Source: Desulfatitalea sp.
Lineage (GTDB): Bacteria > Desulfobacterota > Desulfobacteria > Desulfobacterales > Desulfosarcinaceae
DNA: 6,769 nucleotides
NCBI GenBank assembly: GCA_013041835.1
Contig: JABDRH010000495.1
Coordinates: 1-6,769, forward strand
Direction of reading: 5' to 3'
The stretch's first letter is position 1. The number at the start of each line of letters is the position of its first letter. The position numbers and the translations under genes were made by a program. Below the pieces are notes generated by a model, which saw only the letters and a program-made list of their open reading frames with translations, was not told the DNA's origin and made no database searches. This document shows positions 1-6,326 of the stretch, in pieces.

Positions 1-1162
1 GTCCGAAGCACTGTTGGAAATGATGGATGCCGATGTCAAACACCTGGCCGTGATCGGCGAAGGCGGCGGCGTTACAGGTATCATTACCAACAGCGATATT
101 CTGGCGGCCCAGGAGCAGTCGCCGTTCTTTATCATCCAGGAAATCAACGGCGCGTCCACCATGGAGGAGATCATTCACGTACAGTGCCGACTGCCGCGCC
201 TTGTCCGAAACATGATACGCGGAGGGGCCCAATCACGGGTCATCACGACACTGATCTCCAAAATCTCAGATGCCATTGTCACCAAGTTGATCGGGTTTGC
301 CATGGACCGGCTCGGTCCCGCGCCGACCAGCTTCGTCTTCATGGCACTCGGCAGCGAAGGTCGTCTTGAGCAAACCTTAAAGACCGACCAGGACAATGCC
401 ATAATGTTCGAAGATGTACCCGAAGCGCTTATAGAGCAAGTGAAGGTCTACTTTCTCAAACTCGGCGTTCAGGTGTGCACCTGGCTCGACGAGGCCGGCT
501 ATGCTTTTTGCAAAGGCAACGTGATGGCTCAAAATCCTCACTGGTGCCAACCCGTCTCCAAGTGGAAAAGCTTCTTCAAAACATGGATCCGCGTCTCCAC
601 GCCAAAAGATCTCATGGAGGCAGCTATCTTCTTCGATTTCAGAGGCGCTTGGGGTAATATGAACCTTATTGACGATCTGCGCCGCTACCTTTTCGATGCC
701 TTGGCAGGCTGGACCCGCTTTTTTCGAGATCTGGCCACCGGTGCACTGGGCTTCAGACCGCCCACCGGCATCTTTCGCAAATTTGTACTGGAAACCAAAG
801 GTCCCCACCGAAACCAACTCGATCTAAAACGCGCCATGACGCCGGTGGTGGATTTCGCGCGTATCTACGCACTGCACCACGGCATTTCGGAAACCAACAC
901 CCAGGATCGCCTATTTCACCTAAACCTAAAAAAGGTCTTCAACAAAGTAGACTACAACGAGTTGGACCTGGCATACAACCACCTGATGCAACAGCGCCTG
1001 CTGTGCCAGATCCACGGCATCGAAAACGGCGAACCACCAGGCAACTTCATCAATCCCAAAACCCTTTCACGCTTTGACCAGACTTTGCTAAAAGAAATCT
1101 TCAAACGCATTGAAAGCGTGCAAAGGCGTATGAACCTTGATTTTACAGGCGGTATCCGATGA
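1..1162 (+). CDS. CBS / DUF294 nucleotidyltransferase-like signalling protein (5' partial)
   Basis: The reading frame is open from base 2, so the gene begins upstream; 386 residues and the stop (TGA, 1160-1162) are visible. The first ~35 residues read as the end of a CBS domain (HLAVIGEGG, then GIITNSDIL). Next comes a DUF294 nucleotidyltransferase domain with its signature at about 350-394: GSEGR, then EQ, then TDQDNA. The G-S pair and the two Asp of D-Q-D match the metal-binding pattern of the GlnD-like/pol-beta nucleotidyltransferase fold. The DUF294_C domain follows (IFFDFRGAWG near 625-655, and LDLKRAMTPVVDFARIYAL near 820-875). Complete family members usually also carry a cyclic-nucleotide-binding-like domain and two CBS domains, so roughly the N-terminal 250 residues are probably outside the window. 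The protein is predicted cytosolic; nucleotidyl transfer is inferred from the fold and its substrate is unknown. The stop overlaps the next start (ATGA), which suggests translational coupling. Confidence 0.88.
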   Translation, partial: SEALLEMMDADVKHLAVIGEGGGVTGIITNSDILAAQEQSPFFIIQEINGASTMEEIIHVQCRLPRLVRNMIRGGAQSRVITTLISKISDAIVTKLIGFAMDRLGPAPTSFVFMALGSEGRLEQTLKTDQDNAIMFEDVPEALIEQVKVYFLKLGVQVCTWLDEAGYAFCKGNVMAQNPHWCQPVSKWKSFFKTWIRVSTPKDLMEAAIFFDFRGAWGNMNLIDDLRRYLFDALAGWTRFFRDLATGALGFRPPTGIFRKFVLETKGPHRNQLDLKRAMTPVVDFARIYALHHGISETNTQDRLFHLNLKKVFNKVDYNELDLAYNHLMQQRLLCQIHGIENGEPPGNFINPKTLSRFDQTLLKEIFKRIESVQRRMNLDFTGGIR

Positions 1163-1530
1163 AAAAAATATTAATTGTCGATGACGAGCCGAATATTGTA
1201 CTCCCACTACAATTTCTTATGGAGCAGAAGAACTACCAAGTTCATACCGCTGCCAGTGGCGAGGAAGCCATAGAGGCCCTCGAACATATCCGACCCGACC
1301 TGATCCTGCTTGACATCATGCTGCCCGGCATGAACGGTTTCCAGGTATGCGAAATCGTCCGTCTGAATCCAGCGTGCAAGCACACCAAAATTATCTTTTT
1401 ATCGGCCCGGGGACGTGATGTGGATGTCACCAAAGGCACGATATTGGGCGGTGATGCATACATTATCAAACCCTTTGCCAACGCGGAAGTCGTCGCCAAA
1501 GTCAAACAACTGCTGAAAGATACCCCATGA
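1159..1530 (+). CDS. Stand-alone CheY-like response regulator receiver
   Basis: A 123-aa protein consisting only of a REC domain, with no DNA-binding or enzymatic output domain. All the usual active-site residues are present: the acidic pair D8-D9 (ILIVDDEP), phosphoacceptor D52 (LILLDIMLPGMNG), S82 (IIFLSAR) and K104 (YIIKPF). It should therefore accept a phosphoryl group and signal through protein contacts. The ATG lies inside the upstream stop (ATGA at 1159-1162), with only a weak purine stretch (AGGCGG) before it. Its own stop overlaps the next start in the same way, so the three genes form one translationally coupled operon. The obvious partners are the DUF294 protein before it and the sensor-exonuclease after it. 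The kinase-like part of the latter appears unable to phosphorylate it, so the phosphodonor may be encoded elsewhere. Confidence 0.93.
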   Translation: MKKILIVDDEPNIVLPLQFLMEQKNYQVHTAASGEEAIEALEHIRPDLILLDIMLPGMNGFQVCEIVRLNPACKHTKIIFLSARGRDVDVTKGTILGGDAYIIKPFANAEVVAKVKQLLKDTP

Positions 1531-3686
1531 TCCCGGCTCGCATGACGCATTGGGTTTTAGTGGGGCTTGCCGGCCTTGTGGTGATCTGCGGCAGCGCCTT
1601 TTTCCTGAGCCTTCGGTTCTTCCCCGAAAACACGGACCGGTTGATGGGCTGGGCGGCCGACAACAGGGGCGTCGTTCTGACCATCGCCTGCATGTTGGTG
1701 GCGCTGGTGGTGGCGGCCGTGGACCTTGTCTTTCGCCTGGCAATCGTACCGCTGGACCGCCTGATCGAAGAAATCTCCCTTATCGGCAATGTCAATGAAC
1801 AGCATCGCATAAAAATGAAAGGCAATGTATTCTTCGGTCGGCTCGTGAAGGCCATCAATGGCGTGGCATCGCGCTTTGAAGCCGTGAAACAATATGATCG
1901 CGAGAAGATCAAAAGCGTTCGTGCCGTCATTGAAAAAGAGCGCAATATCCTCGCCGCCATCATGGCCGAACTGCCCGAAGGCGTGTTGGCATGCAACACT
2001 CACGGCATTATTTTGCTATACAACCAGCAGGCCAAACAGATGCTGACCCATGTGGCGGAACAAGAGACCAGACGGCCGCGACCCGACGCGTTGGTGGGAT
2101 TGGGACGGACCATCTACCCCATGATTGATCGGCATCAACTCCAGCACGCCCTTGATGATGTCACCGAAAAACGCAAACGCGGCAACGACGACATCACCGC
2201 GCACTTTGTGGCCAGGGGCGGCAGAAATGAGCTATTGCGCACCGAAGTGGTCCCGGTCCTCGACCATGAAGAGGCGTTTGCGGGTTTTATCCTCATGTTT
2301 CGGGACATCACACGGCACCTGCGCACCGCCGGACAAGTTGCCGGCACCATGACCGATCTGGCCAGGGCGGTGCGCACCACTTCGGCCAGCATCCGCGCCA
2401 GCATTGAAGCCATCATGGAATACCCGGAAATGGACCGGGAGCAACTGGACCGCTTCAGGGAGATCATTTACAATGAATCTGTGATCCTGGGGGCCATCAC
2501 CGACCAAATAGACAACGACAATTGTGCCCGTCGGGATACCGAATGGCCGCTGATGCCGATACGCTCGAACGATCTGACGGCTTACCTTCAGAGGACAGCG
2601 GCAGAAAAACTCGATCTGACCATCGATGTGCTCGATGGGCAGCGAACCTTTGACATCCGCGTGGACAAGTATGCGCTCACCCTGGCGCTGCTGTTCGTCA
2701 TGGACCAAATTCGCCAAACCGACGGCACGGACCATTTCATATGCCGTGTGGATCAAAAAGCAGACTTTGTTCACATCGATTTTTCCTGGACAGGCCAGGC
2801 ATTGAAAGTCGAAACCTTGCATCAGTGGGACCGCATGTGGCTGCAGATCGCCGGCGCCGACCTGCCCTTCACCCTGAAGCAGATGCTGCGTTATCACGGA
2901 GCGGAAATTTGCCCGGTCACCCTGTCTACGGCGACTCCATCGTCCGGCATGCGAATCTTTTTGCCGTCATGCAAACCGTTTGCCCAGCCGCCCCAACTGC
3001 GCACCGTAGCCATTATGCCTCAGAGCCGTCCTGAATTTTTTGACTTCGACCTCTTCGAACGCGACGAACCCCATCCCGAAGTGGCCCAGCGCCCTTTGCT
3101 CGAACTGCAGTACACCGTGTTCGACACCGAAACCACGGGACTCGACCCCGGCGGAGGCGATGAAATCCTGTCCATTGGCGCCATACGCATCGTCAACGGC
3201 CGCCTGTTGCACAGCGAGTGCTTTGATCATCTGATCGATCCCCGCCGGACCATTCCCTCGGCCTCGATTCGCATTCACGGTATCGACAGTGAAATGGTGG
3301 CCGGCCATCCGGACATCAACACCGTACTGCCGAAATTCCACCGTTTTGCAGCCAACACCATTCTGGTGGCCCATAACGCCGCCTTTGACATGCGACTGCT
3401 GCAAGTCAAGGAAAAATCCACAGGCATCCAATTCAGCCATCCGGTACTCGACACCCTGCTCTTATCCGCCGTGGTCCACCCGGCCCAGAGTGATCACACC
3501 CTGGAGGCCATCGCCGATCGTATGGGCGTTCCCATCCAAGGACGCCACAGCGCCATGGGCGATGCCGTGGTCACAGGCCGTATTTTTGTCAAGATGATCC
3601 CCCTGCTCGCGGAAAAGGGCATCACTACCCTTAGCGAGGCAATCACCGCGTCCAGAAAAACTGTATACGCTCGAATCACCTATTGA
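1527..3686 (+). CDS. Membrane PAS / degenerate histidine-kinase-like protein fused to DEDDh 3'-5' exonuclease
   Basis: 719 aa. Two hydrophobic segments (about residues 9-32 and 49-71) enclose a short loop, followed by a HAMP-like linker (73-125), a coiled stretch and a PAS domain (about 138-265, ending FILMFRDIT). Residues 265-335 resemble a dimerisation helix pair, but where kinases have H-E-L-R-T-P this protein has R-A-V-R-T-T, so Arg280 replaces the histidine. Residues ~365-500 resemble a HATPase tail (LPFTLKQMLRYHGAEI, SGMRIFLP), but no convincing N box or DxGxG is visible. Residues ~528-700 are a DnaQ/RNase T-type exonuclease with all five DEDDh residues: D533 and E535 (FDTETTGLD), D621 (AHNAAFDM), H674 and D679 (HSAMGDA). 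The exonuclease is predicted active and membrane-tethered; the kinase part is predicted to sense or scaffold only. Start: the ATG overlaps the receiver's stop; M6 is a possible alternative. Substrate (DNA, RNA or nucleotide) is unknown, and this should not be called the replicative epsilon subunit. Confidence 0.9.
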   Translation: MIPARMTHWVLVGLAGLVVICGSAFFLSLRFFPENTDRLMGWAADNRGVVLTIACMLVALVVAAVDLVFRLAIVPLDRLIEEISLIGNVNEQHRIKMKGNVFFGRLVKAINGVASRFEAVKQYDREKIKSVRAVIEKERNILAAIMAELPEGVLACNTHGIILLYNQQAKQMLTHVAEQETRRPRPDALVGLGRTIYPMIDRHQLQHALDDVTEKRKRGNDDITAHFVARGGRNELLRTEVVPVLDHEEAFAGFILMFRDITRHLRTAGQVAGTMTDLARAVRTTSASIRASIEAIMEYPEMDREQLDRFREIIYNESVILGAITDQIDNDNCARRDTEWPLMPIRSNDLTAYLQRTAAEKLDLTIDVLDGQRTFDIRVDKYALTLALLFVMDQIRQTDGTDHFICRVDQKADFVHIDFSWTGQALKVETLHQWDRMWLQIAGADLPFTLKQMLRYHGAEICPVTLSTATPSSGMRIFLPSCKPFAQPPQLRTVAIMPQSRPEFFDFDLFERDEPHPEVAQRPLLELQYTVFDTETTGLDPGGGDEILSIGAIRIVNGRLLHSECFDHLIDPRRTIPSASIRIHGIDSEMVAGHPDINTVLPKFHRFAANTILVAHNAAFDMRLLQVKEKSTGIQFSHPVLDTLLLSAVVHPAQSDHTLEAIADRMGVPIQGRHSAMGDAVVTGRIFVKMIPLLAEKGITTLSEAITASRKTVYARITY

Positions 3687-3722
3687 CCGGCAATGTTGCA
3701 ACATTGGCGGTTAAATTTTTTT
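3686..3722 (+). terminator. Intrinsic terminator of the DUF294-receiver-exonuclease operon
   Basis: The stop codon's last base begins an inverted repeat: ACCG, G, then the perfect palindrome CAATGTTGCAACATTG (3691-3706), G, then CGGT (3708-3711). The arms pair fully except for one G-G mismatch (3690/3707). A run of seven T (3716-3722) follows three bases of A. This is the layout of a Rho-independent terminator. It marks the end of the left operon and also the approximate point where base composition drops. Confidence 0.82.
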
Positions 3723-3733
3723 ACGCCATACAC

Positions 3734-3741
3734 AAAGGAGG
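3734..3741 (+). promoter_or_regulatory. Strong Shine-Dalgarno of the hydrolase gene
   Basis: AAAGGAGG ends six bases before the ATG at 3748. It is much stronger than the sites in front of the left-operon genes and decides the start over the in-frame ATG at 3778, which lacks a comparable site. Confidence 0.8.
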
Positions 3742-3747
3742 AAAAAC

Positions 3748-4791
3748 ATGAGCGGTTATGCCACCAAGAAGCAAGCAATGAAGAGTAAAAAGAACAGATA
3801 CGAAAGTATCCTACACATAAAAAACAGTTTTTTTCTTATCAAGCTGTTTACAGCAATATTTATCATAAGTACTTTGTTTCATTGTGGCGGCGGGGAATCA
3901 GACCCTGGAAGCGAGCTTTATTCGGATAGCGGATTACTATTTGGGCCTGCAGGCGATAGAGGCATTGAACAAGATTTAGACATGCTACCGGATTCGAACG
4001 GACAAATTGTTACCCAATTGCGTGCAACGATAGCGGATGCGCGTGCAGGAACGACAGAAATATACAGAGTCAGGTATTTAAGTGACAACTTAGAGGTGGT
4101 CGGATTCATCGTTAAACCATATGACAATCAATCAAACTACCCGGTGATTATATTTAATAGAGGAGGAAACCGTGAGTTCGGCAAGATCACGGAAGACACA
4201 CTTGAGTACCTTTCATTTTTATCTTCAAAAGGCTATGTCGTATTGGCCTCTCAATACAGGGGAAATGATGGTGGTCAAGGCCAGGAGGAATTCGGTGGCG
4301 CAGATATTAATGATGTATTGAACTTATTGCCTTTGGCAAAAAGTTTGCCCTTTATCGACGCCAACAACATCTTTATGCTGGGATATTCCCGTGGTGGCAT
4401 GATGACATACTTAGCAATAAAAAGTGGCGTCGAAATAAATGCGGCGGCAGTTGTTGGTGGACTTACTGATTTGGAGCAAGCCTACAACGAAAGAGAAGCA
4501 GAAATGCAAAGAATAATTGAAGAGCTGGTGGGGATGGATCCTTTTGCATGGGAGGCGCGCTCTGCTGTCCATTGGCCTGAAATGATTAATATTCCTGTTT
4601 TAATACTTCATGGCGAAGCTGATGAACGGGTATCTGTGAGTCATGCGACAAAACTTGCTCAACTGCTTACAGAAGAAGGTAAAGTCCATAAACTTACCTT
4701 ATTTGCAGATGGAAACCATTCGCTTAGCACACATTATCAAGAAAAACACACAGCAATATTTGAGTGGTTCGAAACATACACGAATTTCTAA
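3748..4791 (+). CDS. Exported or membrane-anchored alpha/beta hydrolase, prolyl-oligopeptidase (S9)-like
   Basis: 347 aa. A Lys/Arg-rich N-terminus (residues 1-32) precedes a hydrophobic stretch (33-44) and Cys46-Gly-Gly-Gly, which looks like a lipoprotein signal. However, the box is L-F-H-C with His at -1, which is unusual, so it may instead be an uncleaved anchor. The mature part has the alpha/beta-hydrolase features in order: an oxyanion-type loop (VIIFNRGGNREFG, about 4144-4182), the S9-like stretch YRGNDGG with FGGADINDVLNLL, the nucleophile elbow GYSRGG with Ser214, Asp292 in HGEADERV, and His324 in DGNHSL. The triad therefore looks complete. The likely role is peptide or ester hydrolysis outside the cytoplasm; the substrate is unknown. 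The S9 beta-propeller is absent, consistent with the short, esterase-like members. The gene sits alone behind the left operon's terminator, in A+T-richer DNA, and converges on the acyltransferase. No clear terminator follows it. Confidence 0.85.
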   Translation: MSGYATKKQAMKSKKNRYESILHIKNSFFLIKLFTAIFIISTLFHCGGGESDPGSELYSDSGLLFGPAGDRGIEQDLDMLPDSNGQIVTQLRATIADARAGTTEIYRVRYLSDNLEVVGFIVKPYDNQSNYPVIIFNRGGNREFGKITEDTLEYLSFLSSKGYVVLASQYRGNDGGQGQEEFGGADINDVLNLLPLAKSLPFIDANNIFMLGYSRGGMMTYLAIKSGVEINAAAVVGGLTDLEQAYNEREAEMQRIIEELVGMDPFAWEARSAVHWPEMINIPVLILHGEADERVSVSHATKLAQLLTEEGKVHKLTLFADGNHSLSTHYQEKHTAIFEWFETYTNF

Positions 4792-4820
4792 AAATAGAGG
4801 GGGGCAAAAGAACCGCTGCG

Positions 4821-4943
4821 CTATGCAATTTTGCGACTTAGTCCAAGTAATGGTTTTTCAACAAAATAGTAGCTTATAACACCGACGATAATCGCCGTGA
4901 AAAAAAGGACTGGAACCATGATGACATTATCGTACACGGCATT
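4821..4943. repeat. Paralogous repeat, acyltransferase 3' end (partner 5974-6096)
   Basis: The 123 bases align without a gap to 5974-6096, in the same orientation. They share, for example, ATGCAATTTT near the stop and TTTTCAACAAAAT further in. The repeat arises from duplication of the acyltransferase gene rather than from a mobile element. Confidence 0.85.
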
Positions 4944-5867
4944 GTTGGCAAACATGCCCCATATTTTACCAGCAGCGCTTATGGTCAATATGTGCGACAG
5001 ATAAATTGAATAGGACGCATTTCCGATGGCAACCCATGGTGAAGAAACCACAAAACCCTTCTTTTCCGCATTGACGAAACAATAAACGATCAGCAAAGCA
5101 GGGACACCAAAGATTAAAAGTCTCCACCAATGCAGCGGCACGATTTGGCCGGTGTATTTTTGATAGCAGGCATACACAAAAAGTGAAACAGCAAAACCAA
5201 AACACGCGACCGCTATCAATGAGCGTGCTGTAGCCTGACTGCTTCTTTTGAAATAAAGCAAGGCGATGAAACACCCGCCGATAAATTCAATGGTCAGTGG
5301 GTGAGAAACGACACTCATAATTGGGCTGCTTGATTTAAAACAGATGTTCATTACCAAAACGCCCATTGCCCACACCAAGACGGTCATAGGCATCTTTCGC
5401 TCAGGAAACAACAGTAGAATGAGGAAAAAAATAATATAGAAATACATTTCGTGAATCAGCGTCCATCCTACCCAAACCAGCGGCACGGTGTGAGACGGCA
5501 GCAGTAAAAATGAGGCAAGAATGTTCGTTTGAATCCCTTGATCGCTGCTGAGCCATGAAGGCCGGATCAAAAAGACCGACAGAATGATTATACTGTAGAA
5601 CCAATATGTTGGATAAATCCTCGATGCACGATGATATATAAAATGCAATGCGTGCTTTTGCTGTTTGAACTTGCCTCTTGTTACAGCAACCATCACAAAT
5701 CCACTTATCACGAAAAACAAATCCACGCCAAACATACCATAGTGAAATAGAGACGGAAGAATGGCTTTCGAACCGCCATATTTTTGTTCAATCGGCATAA
5801 GGTGCAGCAAGACGACGGAAAGAACGGCAACTCCCCGTAATCCTTGAATGTTTTTAATTTTTTCCAT
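4821..5867 (-). CDS. Membrane O-acyltransferase, acyltransferase_3 (OafA-like) family
   Basis: 348 aa from the ATG at 5867. This start has an AAAAAGG site about six bases upstream and matches the family's usual N-terminus; an in-frame GTG at 5903 would add 12 unusual residues. The protein is strongly hydrophobic with about ten probable membrane helices. Family motifs run in order: GLRGVAVLSVVLLH with Arg11 and His22 (the pair shown to be essential in OafA-type enzymes), FGVDLFFVISGF (46-57), RIYPTYW (83-89), WTLIHEMYFY with Glu140, and GNASYSIYLSH (282-292). There is no C-terminal SGNH domain, so it is the short form. It probably transfers an acetyl or other acyl group from the cytoplasmic donor to a cell-surface glycan, lipopolysaccharide or a lipid precursor; the acceptor cannot be read from the sequence. 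It lies downstream of a decayed paralogue and of exbB on the same strand and may be read from that side or from its own promoter in 5868-5973. Confidence 0.92.
   Translation of the reverse strand: MEKIKNIQGLRGVAVLSVVLLHLMPIEQKYGGSKAILPSLFHYGMFGVDLFFVISGFVMVAVTRGKFKQQKHALHFIYHRASRIYPTYWFYSIIILSVFLIRPSWLSSDQGIQTNILASFLLLPSHTVPLVWVGWTLIHEMYFYIIFFLILLLFPERKMPMTVLVWAMGVLVMNICFKSSSPIMSVVSHPLTIEFIGGCFIALLYFKRSSQATARSLIAVACFGFAVSLFVYACYQKYTGQIVPLHWWRLLIFGVPALLIVYCFVNAEKKGFVVSSPWVAIGNASYSIYLSHILTISAAGKIWGMFANNAVYDNVIMVPVLFFTAIIVGVISYYFVEKPLLGLSRKIA
5646..5867. repeat. Paralogous repeat, acyltransferase 5' end (partner 6098-6319)
   Basis: The 222 bases align without a gap to 6098-6319 in direct orientation, with long identical runs such as TGCCTCTTGTTACAGCAACC and ATCACGAAAAACAAATCCAC. 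With the 3' repeat it shows that the remnant was once a full-length tandem copy. Confidence 0.88.
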
Positions 5868-5973
5868 TTTCAACCTTTTTCCATGTCTACCGCCGCGAAA
5901 CACCCACGCGGGAAGGGAAAGGATAATTTAGCTGTAAAATCAGTGGATGCTTACATGCAGAAGGATCACTCTG

Positions 5974-6319
5974 TTATGCAATTTTTCGGCTCAGTGTAAG
6001 CAATGGCTTTTCAACAAAATGATAGCTGGCAACACCCGTAATAACCGCCACACATAAAAGCGTTGGAATCATGATGAAATTATCATAGATACCATTTCAA
6101 TGCCTGTTTTTGCTGCTTGAACCTGCCTCTTGTTACAGCAACCATTACGAACCCACTGATCACGAAAAACAAATCCACACCAAACGTGCCATAATGAAAC
6201 AAAGACGGCAATATGGCTTTCGAGCCGCCATACTTTTGTTCAATAGGTACAAGGTGAAATAGTACGACGAACAGAACGGCAACGCCTCGCAATCCCTGAA
6301 TGTTTTGTATTCTTTTCAT
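5974..6319 (-). pseudogene. Acyltransferase_3 remnant, internally deleted and frameshifted
   Basis: This is a broken second copy of the neighbouring acyltransferase. Bases 6098-6319 encode a 74-residue N-terminus that matches the intact protein at 65 positions and retains the Arg/His pair and the GVDLFF motif. Bases 5974-6096 encode the last 40 residues, matching at 27 positions and ending in the same LSRKIA plus stop. A single base (6097) separates the pieces, where the intact gene has 702 bases (4944-5645). The net loss of 701 bases removes residues 75-308, including the Glu140 and SYxxYLxH motifs, and shifts the frame. Translation from ATG 6319 runs to TGA at 6083-6085, giving about 78 residues ending KWYL. 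The start lies 7 nt after the exbB stop with AAAGGGG directly abutting the ATG, so a short peptide could still be made. Enzyme function is clearly lost. Confidence 0.92.
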
Positions 6320-6326
6320 CCCCTTT

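Noticed and set aside
1502..2003. Long - strand open frames antisense to the start of the sensor-exonuclease gene
   Set aside because: Their compositions are low-complexity or unlike real proteins, and the + strand frame has coherent membrane helices and a PAS domain.
2232..2897. 221-codon open frame on the - strand inside the sensor-exonuclease gene
   Set aside because: It lies wholly antisense to a gene with clear motifs, shows no recognisable domain, and is explained by G+C-rich codon structure.
3697..3732. Possible sigma-70 promoter for the hydrolase overlapping the terminator (TTGGCG, 17 nt, CATACA)
   Set aside because: The -10 match is only three of six bases, so it is not supportable from sequence alone.
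4792..4820. Bidirectional terminator between the convergent hydrolase and acyltransferase
   Set aside because: The 29-bp gap holds a G-run and A-rich sequence but no stable inverted repeat with a T-tract.
4643..4879. 78-codon + strand open frame spanning the hydrolase end and the acyltransferase end
   Set aside because: It overlaps two real genes out of frame, has no ribosome site and no recognisable features.
5868..5903. Upstream GTG start (5903) for the intact acyltransferase
   Set aside because: It would add 12 residues absent from the paralogous copy and the family; the ATG at 5867 has a fitting ribosome site.
5893..5911. Inverted repeat CCGCG-9 nt-CGCGG upstream of the acyltransferase
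   Set aside because: Only five base pairs with a 9-nt loop and no T-run in either direction; it could occur by chance, so no function is claimed.
3687..6326. Insertion sequence, integrase, att site, tRNA or CRISPR in the accessory block
   Set aside because: No terminal inverted repeats, transposase frame, tRNA-like fold or regularly spaced repeats were seen; the only repeats are the two acyltransferase copies.
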